Shown: positions 12,700 through 26,315 of the stretch, one piece after another
How positions within the stretch are numbered: position 1 is the stretch's first letter
Layout of the letters: each line of letters opens with the position of its first letter
Assembly (NCBI RefSeq): GCF_028453695.1
Contig: NC_135775.1
Coordinates: 23,346,545-23,410,544, forward strand
Source of the DNA: Augochlora pura
Lineage: Eukaryota > Arthropoda > Insecta > Hymenoptera > Halictidae
DNA: 64,000 bases
Reading direction: 5' to 3'
Notes under the pieces: model-generated
What the model saw: the letters and a program-made list of their open reading frames with translations, nothing else
What the model was told of the DNA's origin: nothing
Database searches by the model: none
Translations under genes and position numbers: made by a program

Positions 12700-13070
12700 A
12701 AGTGGTTCAGGTATGCACGACAGGTGAGGGGACTCGGTCAGTGTTAATTGTACAATCCGGCGAGGTTATCTCAGGAAGCACAGGTTGATGTTTACACTGA
12801 GGACGATACACTGTTTTAAATAATCGAAAGGAGAAAACACCGTCCACACGAGAGATTCGGCATGTGACAGTTGTGACAGAACACACAAAACGCGTTCACG
12901 CGACGACGTTCGCCGGTCGACTGCACTAAGTCCCGTACACTGGACACGATCGGACAACTTCGCCGAACTTCGGTGAACCTCGTAACTATTCGAACGCCGC
13001 GGCAAACTTCGCGCCTGTCGAGCAACCCGCTTTACGCCTGCGCAATTGGTCAACATTTCCATGCGACAAA
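12700..13070 (-). promoter_or_regulatory. Candidate CpG-rich promoter or first non-coding exon
   Basis: On the minus strand this block is rich in CG dinucleotides, in contrast to the AT-rich DNA just beyond 13070, and two overlapping minus-strand frames stay open only because of composition. On the minus strand an initiator-like TCAGT is followed by a stretch resembling insect 5' UTR. It could be the start of the 626-aa gene about 7.5 kb away. This is inference from composition only. Confidence 0.25.
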
Positions 13071-16000
13071 ATCTTTAAATTCTTAAAAGAGTCAATTTTT
13101 AAAGTACTGTAATTTCAATAGTCAATAGTACAACAATAAACCTAATATACCTGATTTTCTTGCAACATGTATTTACATGAAATTTATTAGTTAATTTATT
13201 ATTTTTGTATACAGAGAATTTGGTTCTAAAATTTGTCTCGTAACTGATTCTTAAGTGAATTTGAAGATTGAAGTCTCGCCTTCACACGGACCCCTAACAC
13301 TTTAGTGCACGATTTGTTTTTAATTGCTTTATGAAACTTTTAATGGAAGGCGTAGGTACTTTACTATAACAGCCAACGTGACGAACTGCAGTGTAGCAGC
13401 CAACAGAAGAAATATTTTTGCAAATCATTTTAGCTTGTTAAACGATCATCAAACACAGAGTGATTGAAATTCGTGCATTGTTTAACAAAATCGATCTGTA
13501 TGTTTGTGAGCACTGACTAACGCTAATTGAATGCGCACATTGCAGACGCAGGTCTACTATTTACGTAGGCGTTAGTGGAACGTGCATAGAAAGTTGTAAA
13601 AGGAAAAATGCAGTATGTGGGTAAATAGTGGGATGGCTCACCTCGGACGAAACAAAGATCGTCTCTGATCCATTTCTACGCTATTTCTAATCTTCCCGGT
13701 AGAAGTCGACCGCCTTCGATAAACCATTTAATAGCATGCATATTTAGTAAGGCGAGGAATGAAATAAGTATCCAAACATGGCCGTGAATCATCGCAGCAA
13801 CTTTCCATGTCTGAAAGCAAATAAAGTTAAATTAGGAGAATGATTCTCGTTAACACTTTACAGAAATATGTTAATAAAAAGTTTCTTCTCCTCTTAATAC
13901 TAAGTTTCTTCTGAGTATTTATACTTTAATATATTTTCTGTAATATCTGCTAAATAGTTACTGTCTCATGAATGGTGTTGTGCTTCAGAAATCGACGTGA
14001 CACGGATTCCATTCTTCAAGGATCGCGAAGGTAATTTGCGAGCTAAATTATTCAGACACGTAGCCTGAATAAGGAGAGATAACGAATTTTGTTATTCAAT
14101 ATACTTCATTGCTAACTATATCGTTTATTTCATTCGTCGAAATCCGCGATCATACTATGTCAATATCGATAATGGCGAAGGTAAGTAGCGAACTAATCTT
14201 TTTCATTCGTTGGTTATCTCGCGACTGCACGACAAATTTTAAAAAGAACAAGCATAGCACATAGCAAAACAACGAGCGTGGTATCGTGCTTCCAATGGAC
14301 GACTTCGTATTTCGATCGATGACGGTGCCGTGACTCCGCGAATTTCGCATAACGAAATGCAAATTTCGCCTTATCGCCTTTCCCAATTTCCAAGTGGTTG
14401 AGTTCTCCAGGGGAAAAAGGTTTCGTCTATCGCCGACTGCTTTCTAGAGAGACAAAACCGTTTTAGAAAGTGACGATGGCAGTTGACGATGACAAAGCTT
14501 CGTCAGAATTATTTTTAATCGCGGATTCACCGCCTAACGAAGCAACAACAACGCGCGATTCGATAACTGAGTAGGGTGAAGCTCCACTCTTGGTCTCGAT
14601 CGAATTCTCTCGGTGATCGTATCTAATAAAGCTGATAAGATAGGAGTTATCGAGCTACGTATGCTCATGGCATAATGTTTACGATATCCCGATTATAGAT
14701 AAATACTAACAAGTCGCAAAAAGTAAAGTATTACGCAACCCTCTCGCTGGTTTAGCGATTTTGTGGAGACTATAGTTTCAGGAACTAAAATAGAATGATC
14801 AGCCTCTTGACAGATATTAATCGCCATCATCGTGATAGAAATCAGAGTAAAAGCAACACTTCTGTAATTCTTTGAGGAGAATGTAACCTGGAACATGTAT
14901 AATGCAGTAGTACTATTATTAGTTTCCGTAAATTAGTTTTATTTTTAACTAAACGTTATTTAATAATTGTTTAAACGTTGTTCGAGAACTTATAGCTTAT
15001 AAATTGCTTCCCACATGCACGTACAATAGTAAATAAGTGGCAGTTATCATCCAAAGAATTATTCGGAGCTTCTCTGACTGAGTATCTAGCACAGTGAAAC
15101 GAATTTGCACGCACCCATGATGAATCGTTGATGGATGACCCTGTGCGGCAGGCTCCAGAGGGCGCAAAAGGAACCATGAATCTGATGAAATCGTTTAAGA
15201 TGTTATTACGACATAATTCATGCATTGTAAGCGCCAATAATGAAGACGCCTTTCATCGGTATCCGACCCAATAAAGCTCAGCTCGAAAGTCATTACAAAA
15301 ATGACCGCGATGCGGAATGATATAGAAAGTTCATTGCACAAAGACCCTTTATCGTCTAACACGGCAATCGAGCCAATAATGTATTGATGAATATAATCAG
15401 TCACGTTTGCTTCTCGACCATTATACAATCACCGAAGCCGTGAATATGAAAGCATTTTCTACTCGCATCAACCCGTTGTAACAAAAATATTAACTTTGTT
15501 TCTCCGTTTTCATAACGAACAAATCCCGTGCAAATAAAAATACGCTTCCACTAATTAAATGCAGCCATTTCAAGGTTGTTCCCGGGTTTCCTGCATGTAC
15601 AGCCCAAGCGACGGTTATCATCAATCTTTCGAGACGTTTCCATTGAACATTGATCATAATCTCTTTGATCGACCCCAATAATACTGGAAGCTCACTAATG
15701 GGATTTTTAGTGACTGTACGACTACGCCATTGTAAATAATTTCCTAATTTACTAAAGAAATTGTAACTATAAATTTTAAGAACTGCTAAATGTTTCGAAA
15801 TATCGGCCATGAAGTTTCATCGTGGCGAATTTTTCTAGCCAGAACACTTTGAAATCGAATTAAGATGTATCGCGATCCATCTTAATCGAACAATTCGCTG
15901 TGCGACCTATTTCCATCGTCTTGACACGAGTGCATACAGCTGCACCGATGCAGAATTTCTCTGGTAACGCGGATCGTGTCAAGGCGAGTCACAGAAAATG

Positions 16001-16648
16001 AAACCGAGTTTTCAGGCGACGTTAAACCGTCGAACAAGCGGACTAATGTCGCTAATTAAAGAGACAATGATGTTACAAGGAGTTGCAGATTCCAAATTGG
16101 AAAGCATAATTAACTTGATTTGTTACCAACTAGATGGAACGAAATAAAAATTAAAGTGTACAAAGAGTACACTAAAAATTATAATAATAATGAATAGAAC
16201 GTTCGCAGAACAATCTGTTCCTGTAACAATGATATTATGTCAGAAATAGAAAAGACATAATAGCTTATCTTGATTCTTCAACGCAAACAACGATCTTCAT
16301 TTATGACTATACAATATAGATATAGTCATATATACTTAACTGATGCCAACAATGATTCATAAAGAAGTTTTCTAGCATGTGCACGCAGAATGAAAACGGT
16401 AGACGCGTGAATACATTATTAATGGACGCGTGAAAACTGATGCTGGTTGCAGTGCAGTAATTGTTATGTAACAACAGCAGAAATCGAGACCCGACTCGTG
16501 TGTGGATGAATACGTGACTCGGTTGACACGTACCAACCACTGAGTATGCAAATTTAACTGCAGGAAGATCCGTTTGTTAAACGTCCCGAAGGTCTCGCGT
16601 TGGCCTACGCAAATTTTTCAACCAACGCGACTTGTATACCTGAAAAAA
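13071..16648. other. Intergenic, nothing supported
   Basis: AT-rich DNA with short open frames only. A minus-strand ATG frame of 106 codons (15490-15810) has no recognisable domain. A 9-base inverted repeat occurs around 15860-15890. I see no RNA gene or transposon. Confidence 0.5.
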
Positions 16649-17035
16649 ATGCAACTTTTACTTAGGCGACGATACTTAGATCACTGTAAAAAATTAATAA
16701 GCCATACAGTTACATATGACACAGAATTTAATAAAATTATCGTATTTACAGTAGTTAATGGTAAAACCATACGTTTTCGTTTTTTAATACATGTGAAGAA
16801 ACGTGAAACGTTTCCGGTACTGAAAGTAAATATTAAAAATTACTATCATTATAGAATTACGTTTTGGGTTATTCAGCGACTGCTACGCATTTTATCCAAA
16901 CTTACTTTCGTTTATTGTAACGAAATCAGTCTTCCTTTGAAAAAACTGCTCTACCATAGACAAAATAAAGAAAAGAGTCCCCCTCTTCTAGTTTATTATG
17001 AACTAAGTCAACTGCTTTATCGACCCAAGAGTTGA
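16649..17035 (+). CDS. Unrecognised 128-codon ORF upstream of TRIP4
   Basis: The frame is open from about 16574; the first ATG is at 16649 (MQLLLRRRYLDHCKK) and it ends with TAG-free sequence to a stop at 17033-17035. The predicted protein is basic and rich in Leu/Ile/Tyr (for example RFRFLIHVKKRETF and LLVYYELSQLLYRPKS) with alternating strand-like and helix-like stretches. No family is recognised and no splice partners are evident. In AT-rich DNA a 128-codon frame is longer than expected by chance, but this alone is weak. It could be a small lineage-specific gene, the 5' exon of something unseen, or chance. Confidence 0.25.
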   Translation: MQLLLRRRYLDHCKKLISHTVTYDTEFNKIIVFTVVNGKTIRFRFLIHVKKRETFPVLKVNIKNYYHYRITFWVIQRLLRILSKLTFVYCNEISLPLKKLLYHRQNKEKSPPLLVYYELSQLLYRPKS

Positions 17036-17201
17036 AGATTAGTCCTACTCATGGATATGAACCTCTTCAAGCCTATGGTTAGACTCAGTATCTCTTACAA
17101 TTACGAACATCAATGTTCTTTACCTTGTAAACTTTTATAATATACGAACAATCGTCTTACTTAATTCTCGCAAACAATATTGGAATAATAATTTATCGAA
17201 A

Positions 17202-19352
17202 ATGGAAGAATGGATACAAAGAAATCTATCCGAACTCGTAGATTTTCCTGTTACAGAAGATATTGTAACGTAAGAAAGTTCGCTATAAAATAATATTATA
17301 AATAAATCAGTACGATACAAACATTTGTTTTCAGATATCTTATGTCGATAGAAAACGAAAGAGATTTGGACAAGGCCTTGCATGATCTGCTAGATTGTAC
17401 TAACCATAGGCACGAGAAATTTATTATAGACTTCAAAAAACGAGGTTAGTACCTTTAATTTTTGTAACATATTTTCTGAACCAGATATATTCACTATTGT
17501 TGTTTTTAGCATTAAACAAAGATCAAGGATACAGGAAGATAAATGATGCGAGTAATGAAAGTACAAAAAAAAATGAAAAGAAAAAGGCACGGATGAAATC
17601 AAAAGAGAAACGAGAAAACAAACAGGTATTGAAAAAGATCTGTGTAGTTTGATACTTTGAATTGTAAATTGACCAGACATTATTCGTTTAGTTCCAAGAA
17701 AATGTAAAGGTAGAAAAAATAGAAAAGAAGAGAGTTAAATATACAAATTTGAACCCATCAGACGGACAAAAATTTTTATTAAAAGGTACTTTCTATGTCA
17801 GGCTTCCAGAAGCACTGTATATTTAATATTCATTCAGTCTGTGATCCTCATATTTGAATCACAATTTTATGTTAATATAGAAATATTTTCTTAGGCAGAT
17901 ATAAATGTGATTGTGAAGCAAGAGGACATGAATTATTAAACAATTGTGTGAATTGTGGAAGAATAGTTTGTGTACAAGAAGGAGCTGGCCCCTGTTTTTA
18001 TTGTAATGAGCTGGTATGTTCTCCGAAGGATCAAATGACCCTCAGTACAGACAGTAAACAAGCTGATCTGATATATAATAAATTAATAAATCAAAAACCA
18101 GTCAAAGGAGTTGAAGAATACATTAAGCAAAGAGATAAACTTCTTGAATATGATCGTTTTGGGTATGTACTAAATATTACATTCTTGAAATATATGATAA
18201 TGTTATTTATTACAGTTCACAGGGTACAAAAGTGATCGATGATGAATGTGATTACTACCAAACAAGCAATATGTGGATGTCAACCAGTAAGAGAGAACAC
18301 CTACAAAAATTAGAAGAAGAAAGAAGTGCAAGAAGACACATGTCCCGTCTGAATAAAATGACAGCTGTTACACTTGACTTCATGGGTAGAAAAGTGATTG
18401 AAGAAAAGGAACATGATGATTTTAATGAAGATGTATTTATAGACATTTCTGATATAGATACTTTCAAAAATTCTATTGCCTACAATATGTGCTCGGATAT
18501 AGAATGCGAACGTCCGATTGTAAGAATATTATTAATAACTTTGGGTATACACTAATAACATTTGCATTAGTAAAGAATATCATATTTTTACAGTATGTAA
18601 AATCTAATGAGACTGAATTGTATAAAACTAGAAGCAATGTTTCATCTGCAACGAAAAACGTTATTCAAGACAAAGAATATTTAGAAATGTCTGATTTGGG
18701 TGTATGTTTGAGCTTACATCAACCATATGCATCTTTGTTAGTAGCTGGGATAAAAATGTAGGAGGCTGTGTAATGACATCTTTGAATGTATTAAGAAATA
18801 TAATAAGGTTTTCATATTCTGCTAATTTTGTAGGCATGAAGGACGAACTTGGTACAGCTCACACAGGGGGAGATTGTGGATAGCTTCAACAGCTAAACAA
18901 GCCACTACTGACGACATTTCGAATCTAGAGCATTTCTATCGCCTTCAAAAAAATGGTGGATACTTAATTATTGCATATTACACAGTTATACATTATTAAC
19001 AATACCAATATTTTTAGATAACATCATATTTCCCGAGAGTTATCCACCTAGTTCTTTACTAGGTTGCGTAACCGTAACGGATGTTTTACCTCAGGAGGAG
19101 TACAGAAAAGTTTATCCACATGGAGAGAATGACAGTCCATACGTCTTCATATGCGAGAATTTTCAATCACTACAAGTAAAATTTCCAATACAGGGGAAGC
19201 ATAAAATTTGTAAGTAACATTATTAAACAGTATTTATCATACCCATTCTGAGAATTTAAAAATTGATATTATTGCTCACAGATAAGTTGGAACCAAAAAT
19301 ACACCAAGCAGCTGTTAAAATATTAGAAAAAGCTACGAAAAATTCTGGTTGA
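17202..19352 (+). CDS. TRIP4: Activating signal cointegrator 1 (ASC-1), 502 aa, ten exons
   Basis: Exons 17202-17269, 17335-17444, 17510-17625, 17692-17785, 17895-18162, 18216-18519, 18594-18757, 18834-18955, 19018-19209 and 19282-19352 sum to 1509 bases with consistent phases. Residues about 130-175 hold the cysteine-rich zinc finger (CDCEARGHELLNNCVNCG, then CFYCNELVC). The ASCH domain starts near residue 355 (GVCLSLHQPYASLLVAGIK, then the EGRTWY and GRLWIAS segments) and runs almost to the C-terminus. A lysine-rich linker fills residues 60-115. The family is the scaffold of the ASCC complex, with roles in transcription co-activation, ribosome-collision and alkylation responses. It is shorter than human TRIP4 (581), mainly in the linkers. 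Donors after 18757 (GTAGGA) and 18955 (GTGGAT) are weak but keep the frame. Polyadenylation signal AATAAA is at 19408-19413. Confidence 0.95.
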
Positions 19353-21267
19353 TAATGGAGTACTTGTTTAAGTTATAACAAATGACGTTTGATTTGAGTT
19401 ACAAAATAATAAAAAATGCATTTCTCTTGCAATATATAATAAATGTTATTTATTATTTGTACACAATAGAATATATAATACAATATACAGATAGTTTGCA
19501 ATATGTTACAGCAACCATTATAAGATTTATATTTATATTACACTAATCGCTTTTTTCTGTGTGATCAATGAAAAAATATTAGCAGTTTTTTCTATTATAT
19601 TTAAAATATCAGACTTCTGCAATATTAAAAGTAGTTTTCAGTAAGGTCATTCTACGACAAAAGTCTATAAATTTGAAGTATAAAGGGAATATGATTCTTT
19701 GAAATGGCGCGTTACAAATTTTATTGTTCTTTTAAAGTTATAGTACTATAGTTATACGTATTTTAAGAACATATTAAAATCTAACCTTAGTAACAAAAAC
19801 TTGGGGAAGTGAAAACAAAATTTGTACTTGTAGACTAATAAAAAAATTATGTGTAAGAGTCTAACAAAAAATGAGAAATCACTCATTTAATAATTTAAAA
19901 CACAAATACATAATTATACATGTACTCATGACAATATATTGCGTTGTCTAACATAAATGTCTAAGATAAAAATCAATTTTGAACAAAAAATAGCTCAGAC
20001 ATTATTAACAGACAAATTGCTTTAGGAATGTATAAATATGAAAATATTCTCTACGTATTTTTTTTCTACACGGAAAACAATTATTTGTTGCAGATTTTAA
20101 CTAAAAAATTTAGTTACATATTTGCCAATTGGTTGCTTAGTTTGAAATAATAACTATTAATTTGAATATTGTGCAGTCTATCAATAATTATATTATTTAA
20201 ATTTCTTATGCATAGGTACGCAAGTATTGTATTTCTGTAATGATATTATTTAAATAACATATTATTATTTAAATAATAAATATACGTAAATCAATTCAAG
20301 ATAACAAATTATGTTTTTTCGTATATCCGCAACATAAAGCAACATTTTATTGAGCTGTTTAAAAATAATCATTTTACTGTCAACATTCTATAGACTAGTA
20401 TTTAGTATCCGTTTTAATAAAATACATTTTTTGATACCAAATTGATACCATTGATAAGCAGGTAAAATAATATATACACACACACATGTATAAGATCCTG
20501 TTAAATTTCACCAAGGAAAAGGGGAAACCATAAACGTCTATATGAACTTACAATGTACGTATGTGATAACTTTATGAACTAATATGTTTCATTCTAAATA
20601 TCATTCCAATATATTCAATACATATTTTTCCTCTAAAATCGAAGTTGTTTTATGAATTCTTCATGTGAATAAAATACAGACGCCGTAGAATAAATAGTTT
20701 TCATATAACTTCCAGTATTATAAACTATTTAGGCTATCAAATATAATTAATGATTCTTTTTCCATTCATAATCTTTAGATAAACACGCGTATATGTTTAA
20801 ATACTGTATTGTCGAATCAAATCTGTAATTAAAGCTTTAGCAACGATACAGGTTTAAATACATTTCGATTATGTCCCTACGCCTGAATCTCTTTTTACTC
20901 GGTAGAAGCGTAAACTCGTTTTCTTAGTATTGGAATAAAATTATGTAAAAATAGAAACAGCGTTAATATGAATAAAACGTGTTATAAGAAAACATGTAAC
21001 GTACAAAAAGAGACCCAAGTATATTTAGACTCTGAACTTTGTTGCAACTCGTTTAATGAAATATATACTTTTTCAAAAATACCTGGAAGCTAAAATTTTT
21101 GTACGATTTGATCCGACAAAAAATGGTATCCGCACATGCCCATTCTTACCCTCTTTCAAACAAGTAATAGGCCACCACAATATTACCACAATACTAATAC
21201 ATCCATATCACAAATCTACTATATTAGAACAACTTTAAATAAATAATTTTTATATCTCCATTATATA
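19353..21267. other. AT-rich intergenic between convergent genes
   Basis: TRIP4 3' UTR ends soon after 19413. Beyond that the DNA is strongly AT-rich with no supported gene on either strand; the tamozhennic 3' UTR may extend into the right part. No tRNA-like element was seen. Confidence 0.5.
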
Positions 21268-21613
21268 CAGTATCCCAAAAAGGTATTCATACACCACTAG
21301 GTGCTCTACTTTTAACGGCGATAACATTATTTGTAGAACATTAATATAACAATGAAATACACTTAAATGTAGAAGATTACCACAGCTTTCCAATAATACT
21401 GTATTTTATTAAGGTTTAATCACTTTATTACAAGATATAAAACAAATTTCTTAGCGAGTATGAAAACTATCGAGAAAAAAATATTCATTTGAAAGCTGTG
21501 GTAATCTTCTACATTTTACTGTATTTCATTGTTATATTAATGTTCTACAAATAATGTTATCGCCGTCCAAAGTAGAGGATCTAATGGTAGATGAATACTT
21601 TTTTCGGATACTA
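21268..21613. mobile_element. Foldback MITE, Tc1/mariner-like ends, TA target duplication
   Basis: Two long inverted arms, 21268-21390 and 21491-21613 (123 bases each), surround a 100-base centre. The inner three quarters of the arms pair almost perfectly (from GGCGATAACATTATTTG inward to CACAGCTTTC); the outer ends differ at several bases. The tips read CAGTATCC and, inverted, TAGTATCC, followed by AAAAAGTATTCAT, the style of Tc1-family ends, and TA flanks both sides (21266-21267 and 21614-21615), the target duplication of that superfamily. There is no transposase frame, so it is non-autonomous. It sits in the intergenic region downstream of two convergent genes. Confidence 0.9.
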
Positions 21614-21615
21614 TA

Positions 21616-22080
21616 CTTTTTCAGACATTGTAAATTCGATTAATATAGTAATAGTGTATTCCACATCATATGATCATTTAATTATCTATCTTGAATAATA
21701 ATAGAACAAAGTATGCCCTAAAATTTCGAGTCTTATTTAAAAAATTAAAACAATACTAAAAAAAGGATTATGGGATTATACATCTGAAAGTTTATAAAAT
21801 TTAGAAAAAAATCCCATTTGTCCAAAAGCATGATTATTTAGAGTGGAATAGCTCTAATACATTTTTTCAATTTCTCCTACGTAAAGCGATCAAAAGAAAT
21901 TGTTAACACCAACTCGAATCATCACGAGCATCATAACTGTTAACATAATTTTCTCATACACTTTACACGTATTTGTATATCAGGACAGCATAATGTATCC
22001 AGGCAATGTACTTACCATTTCTCTTTGTGTTCAAACACATGGAATATTAAATAAAGAGATATTCATTTCGAATAATTTCT
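21616..22080. other. Intergenic / 3' UTR of tamozhennic
   Basis: AT-rich stretch directly downstream (on the minus strand) of the tamozhennic stop codon. A short plus-strand frame at 21900-22094 has no features of a gene. Confidence 0.5.
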
Positions 22081-24314
22081 CTATATGTAAGTAGGTGAAT
22101 CCTTTAAACTGGTACCACAGGCTTCGCAAGTCGAGACATTCTGCTCATTAACCAATGTACATTTTGGACATTCTTTCCCACCGCTAGCTAAAGGTTTATC
22201 CTCGTTTCCTTTATGTTTAGACTTTCCACACATTTCACAAATATCTCTGGACGATGAATTAAGGTATGTACAAGTGGCACAGCTCCACTTGGTCTCCGTC
22301 TCCATACCATCTCCTTCCTTTTGCGAATGAGACAACTCAAAATTTTTCAACGTGTCTGCAATCTTCGCGATCTGATCGGAAGATCTGTGGGACCGCTGAA
22401 TTGGAAGTGTCTGACTGCCATGCTTCTTATCCTTATTGTGCGAAGACAGGTGACTCTCGAATGCTGTATCAACACGATACCTGTTCGAATCAGTTAAGTC
22501 GAAGGATGAAGACTTCTTCTTAAATGGTAGCGTATCGTGATGATACTGTCGACCATTAGTCACGGATAAGTTGATATTATTTCCATCGGTTCTCACGCTT
22601 CTCTTTTTCTCGAATCGATATCCACTGTGTTTCTCATCTTTGTGGATTTGATTCAACGGTTTTTGTTTATTCGTTCTGGAATCGCAATCTCGTTTATGCA
22701 AGATATCCTCTCGATCTCCGAAGTCCTTAGAATAGCCTAAGCTTTCTAAGTTTCTGTACACGAAATCCCAATCACAATTATTGCTATCAATGATTGACTT
22801 CGCTTTCTTATCAACCTTCCCATAATCATAATGATCTCCGTCGCTGGACTGCTTTCTATAATAGTCTACTTCGTCCAAGTCCGGTATTCGATAAGACGAC
22901 TTCCGGTTATGGAGTTTCTCGTAATTAGTAACAGAGACAGGCATATCCACCTCAATCAATTTACCCGTAGGCACTCTCGAATATGTCGGCATCGTAGTGT
23001 AATAAGAATTTGCGTGAACATCGCTCAAATATTTATTTCCATGTGGTAAACATCCGTAAGCGCTGCATCTGTTCATAAAGCCATGTTCTGTCGGTGGAAA
23101 AAATCTGGGCGCGGTGTTTGTATCTTCAATATATTTGTAATCAGTTTGACAAGCAGACACAGGCATGTTATAATTAGGAGGCATTATGTGATAAGGAACC
23201 GCCGGTGACGCTACATCTATGCACATAGGTTGGGCATAATGATAGTCCCTGTAATTCTCTATTTTTGTGCGGTTCTGGTGCATTTTTCCATAGAAACGAT
23301 GATTCAATGCTCTAATTGCATGTTCCGGTGTCCCAACATGATTTTCCCTGAACTCTAAAACCTCCAGCCAGGAAATAGTATAGTTTTGAGAAACGTTCTC
23401 CCATATTTGTTTTAATATCTGCATCGAAAATAGTACAATATTTCAGTAAAGACGAGTTTTAACTGATGTTAATGATTTAGAGATATTACCTGACACTCAA
23501 CAAAGGCTACTATTGCATCCCTGCTTACACTAGATACCTTATCAGGGTCTATAGGGCCTTCCAAAGTAAGAACACCCAATCCTGTGTGTTTATAACCCAT
23601 TTGTTCAAACATTAATTCCGCATCAATTAAATTTGCCTCTACTTCATGTTTATAATAACCGCTATAGGTCTAAGGGATCAAAGAAAAGAGAGTAATTATA
23701 GTTTTTTAACATTATACGTCAGAATTGTGTAGCGTGCTAAGAAAATTGTGAATTTGGAGGAGCGAGAAGTGGGAAAAAGAGAGAAGGCCGTCCCTTCGAC
23801 AGGGACAAGGGCAAGGACAGTTTCTGTGTATATATACATATCGGGACGGCGAATGTTGGAGGTAGTCGCCACAAATATGTAAATGATGTTAGTGGTACTG
23901 ACCCTTAACATTCTATATTCTCTTCTCCAAGGCTGAGCCAAAAGATTGGCAGCATACAAAGAAATTGCACTCCAGGCAGTCGCAGCCCTGTAACCACTAA
24001 AGTCTTGTAGAGTGGCTGCAGATCTATGCAATATATCTGCAGTCTCTTGAAAAACATATTTATTCTCATTTGGAACAAGGCAGAGGTATTCTTTAATAAA
24101 ACCTGAAATAAGTATAAATAAAGATATAAGTCATTACCTAGATGTAATAATTTTATAAATCATAAACTCCTTCATCACTACCTTCTAATTTGTGACGCTG
24201 TTGTAACTTTAGTGGACTATTATCCGTTTGTAAATATGCCAAATGGCTTTGTTCTAATTTCATACTAATTTCTTGTAGTCTGTCTGTTCCTCTTGTTATT
24301 AAGTCATTTGCCAT
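22081..24314 (-). CDS. tamo: Tamozhennic / SPATA2-like protein, 616 aa, four coding exons
   Basis: Minus-strand exons 24314-24182, 24102-23903, 23669-23490 and 23418-22081 sum to 1851 bases, all phases consistent. The first three exons (residues 1-171) plus the start of the fourth form the helical PUB-type domain of SPATA2/Tamo (EYLCLVPNENKYVFQETAD, SAISLYAANLLAQPWRREYR, SGYYKHEVEANLIDAELMF). The long last exon is a low-complexity linker rich in Tyr/His/Asp, followed by two RanBP2-type zinc fingers, residues about 549-571 (WSCATCTYLN...CEMC) and 587-610 (CPKCTLVN...CEAC). In Drosophila Tamo limits nuclear import of Dorsal; vertebrate SPATA2 bridges CYLD to the linear ubiquitin ligase. Either link to NF-kB signalling is family knowledge. 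Convergent with TRIP4. Confidence 0.88.
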
Positions 24315-26315
24315 TGTTGTTGCTAAAAAACAGAATCGTCCTTCATTATTGATATATATGTATACTTACAACAATATTTTAATTATTTTGCACACACAAA
24401 ATATTCATGACATATAATATTTCTGTGTAAAGTGTAAGACACCGATGGTCCTTGAAATACAAGAAAGCAGGTGAATAAATAAAAGGAGAATGAAACTGGT
24501 AAAAACTAAATGAAAATGAAAGATGCCAATTAGAAATAGACATGTTTCACACCTATTAGAAACTCCTAGGAATGCAGCTTTAGATCAGATTCTTGATTCA
24601 AACTATGGCTAGCTCCAACCTAAAAATAAATCCTATATTTAGAAGCACCGCTACAGTGTTTATTCCAGGGGCTACCATAATATATTCTGTATTTGGAAGA
24701 TGCTCCATCTCAGGTCCAAGTTTCCGTTGAAATTTTTATCACACGTTAAAGACATTGTACATCACTTCATAAACAATAAATATTTTTCTCCACAACTTTT
24801 TTCTTGGTTATGTTGCAGTTATGTCACGACCACTGAACATGCATATGCTAGAGATCGGTGCGTATGTCGGAGACGACATTCCTTCAGCATACTGCGTGTA
24901 AAAATAATTACAATTTTACTACATTATATTGACATTACTACATAGCCAATTGGAAACTTTGCTTTCAACAACATTACTGTCCTTGAAATACTGAAACCCT
25001 TTTCTTGTGACTACAAAATTGCATACATTTAAACAAAATTCAGGGCTTAGAACATTAATCTTTAAAAATCAATCAACTGTACCAATAGCATCCAAGATGC
25101 TAACTAAATTACATGTTTTATGTAAAATTATATGCAAATTAATCTGATTGGTATCCCGAAGATATTTGTAGTTGTTGATTCATTTAAATTTGGCGCCATT
25201 AAAATTTATCCAACTATAATAGGTACTAAGGGCTATATAACATTGATCAAAATTTAAGTTCAATACATATATAAGTGATAGAGCTATAATATTTGGTTTA
25301 CGCCATTATATTGTACTTTATACAGGATTTATTGCAACGTGTCTTATAATACATGTTTATTTTTCAATGTTAACTCGTTCAATTTTCTCTTTGTTCAAAG
25401 AGTTACAATTCAGCAAGCTTGTTTTGTCTAAATATAAGGGAATTGTTATAAAAAATACAATATAATTTTCTTAGTAAAGTGTAACATTTGTTTACACAAA
25501 ATTAACATACATCTAAGATATTCTGTTGTTCCAGAAATATAAATTTTTCATGAACATTTTAAATTATAATATGTGAAGACAGTAAAAAATATATAGATCG
25601 GCTATTTAATTGAAATTTTTAATTATTATGTCACATGTACTTTCCTATGTGTAATATACAGAATTAAACTTATGACTAAATTGTATGTGACACAGACATG
25701 AAGGAATTTTATAAAATGTAGAACACCTTTACAAAATTACTTCTGGCTAAATGCTGTAACACGGCATTATTTTAAACTAATTCAATACTTACATTCTACA
25801 CAGCAATGTAATTATATTGCTATAATTACACTTTAGGTGTTCTTCAAGTAGTAATATTACACAAATGAAAGAATGATGTCAAATGAAGCAATAATGAATG
25901 TATTTACTTATATATGTATTGTGCTTCTAAGGTAATGTATCTTCCAAGATGCCATGTACTAACTCATGAAATCAATTTTGGACATACAGTACGGTATAGA
26001 AAGGCGCTCATCGATTCAACATAGCACGTAATCCTATTTTCATTGCAGCAATTTCATACATCTAAAGAAAAATTATTTAAAAACGTTCTTTCCATAAACT
26101 TAAAATAAGTTTCTCAAATAACATTTAATTTAAATACAAATTATATACTTAAACTCTATAGGAAACGTTTTTGCAATAATCTTTCTATTACACAGATATG
26201 TTTCTGTGACATTCAAGACTCATATTTGCACTGTGTGTTGTTGAAGTATGGTTTGTTTTGATCACATAAAAAATGTAATGCACTCAGAAATGGAAACCAA
26301 ACTTCGCAATGTATT
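24315..26315. other. Intergenic between tamozhennic and DDA1, nothing supported
   Basis: Two kilobases of AT-rich DNA. The right half should contain the DDA1 3' UTR and the left end the tamozhennic promoter. No open frame here has family character; no RNA genes or inverted repeats of note were found. Confidence 0.5.

Noticed and set aside
15490..15810. 106-codon minus-strand ATG frame
   Set aside because: No motif, no splice partners, no conserved-looking segments; probably chance.
15860..15890. 9-base inverted repeat around TATCGCGATC
   Set aside because: Too short to separate from chance in 12 kb of non-coding DNA.
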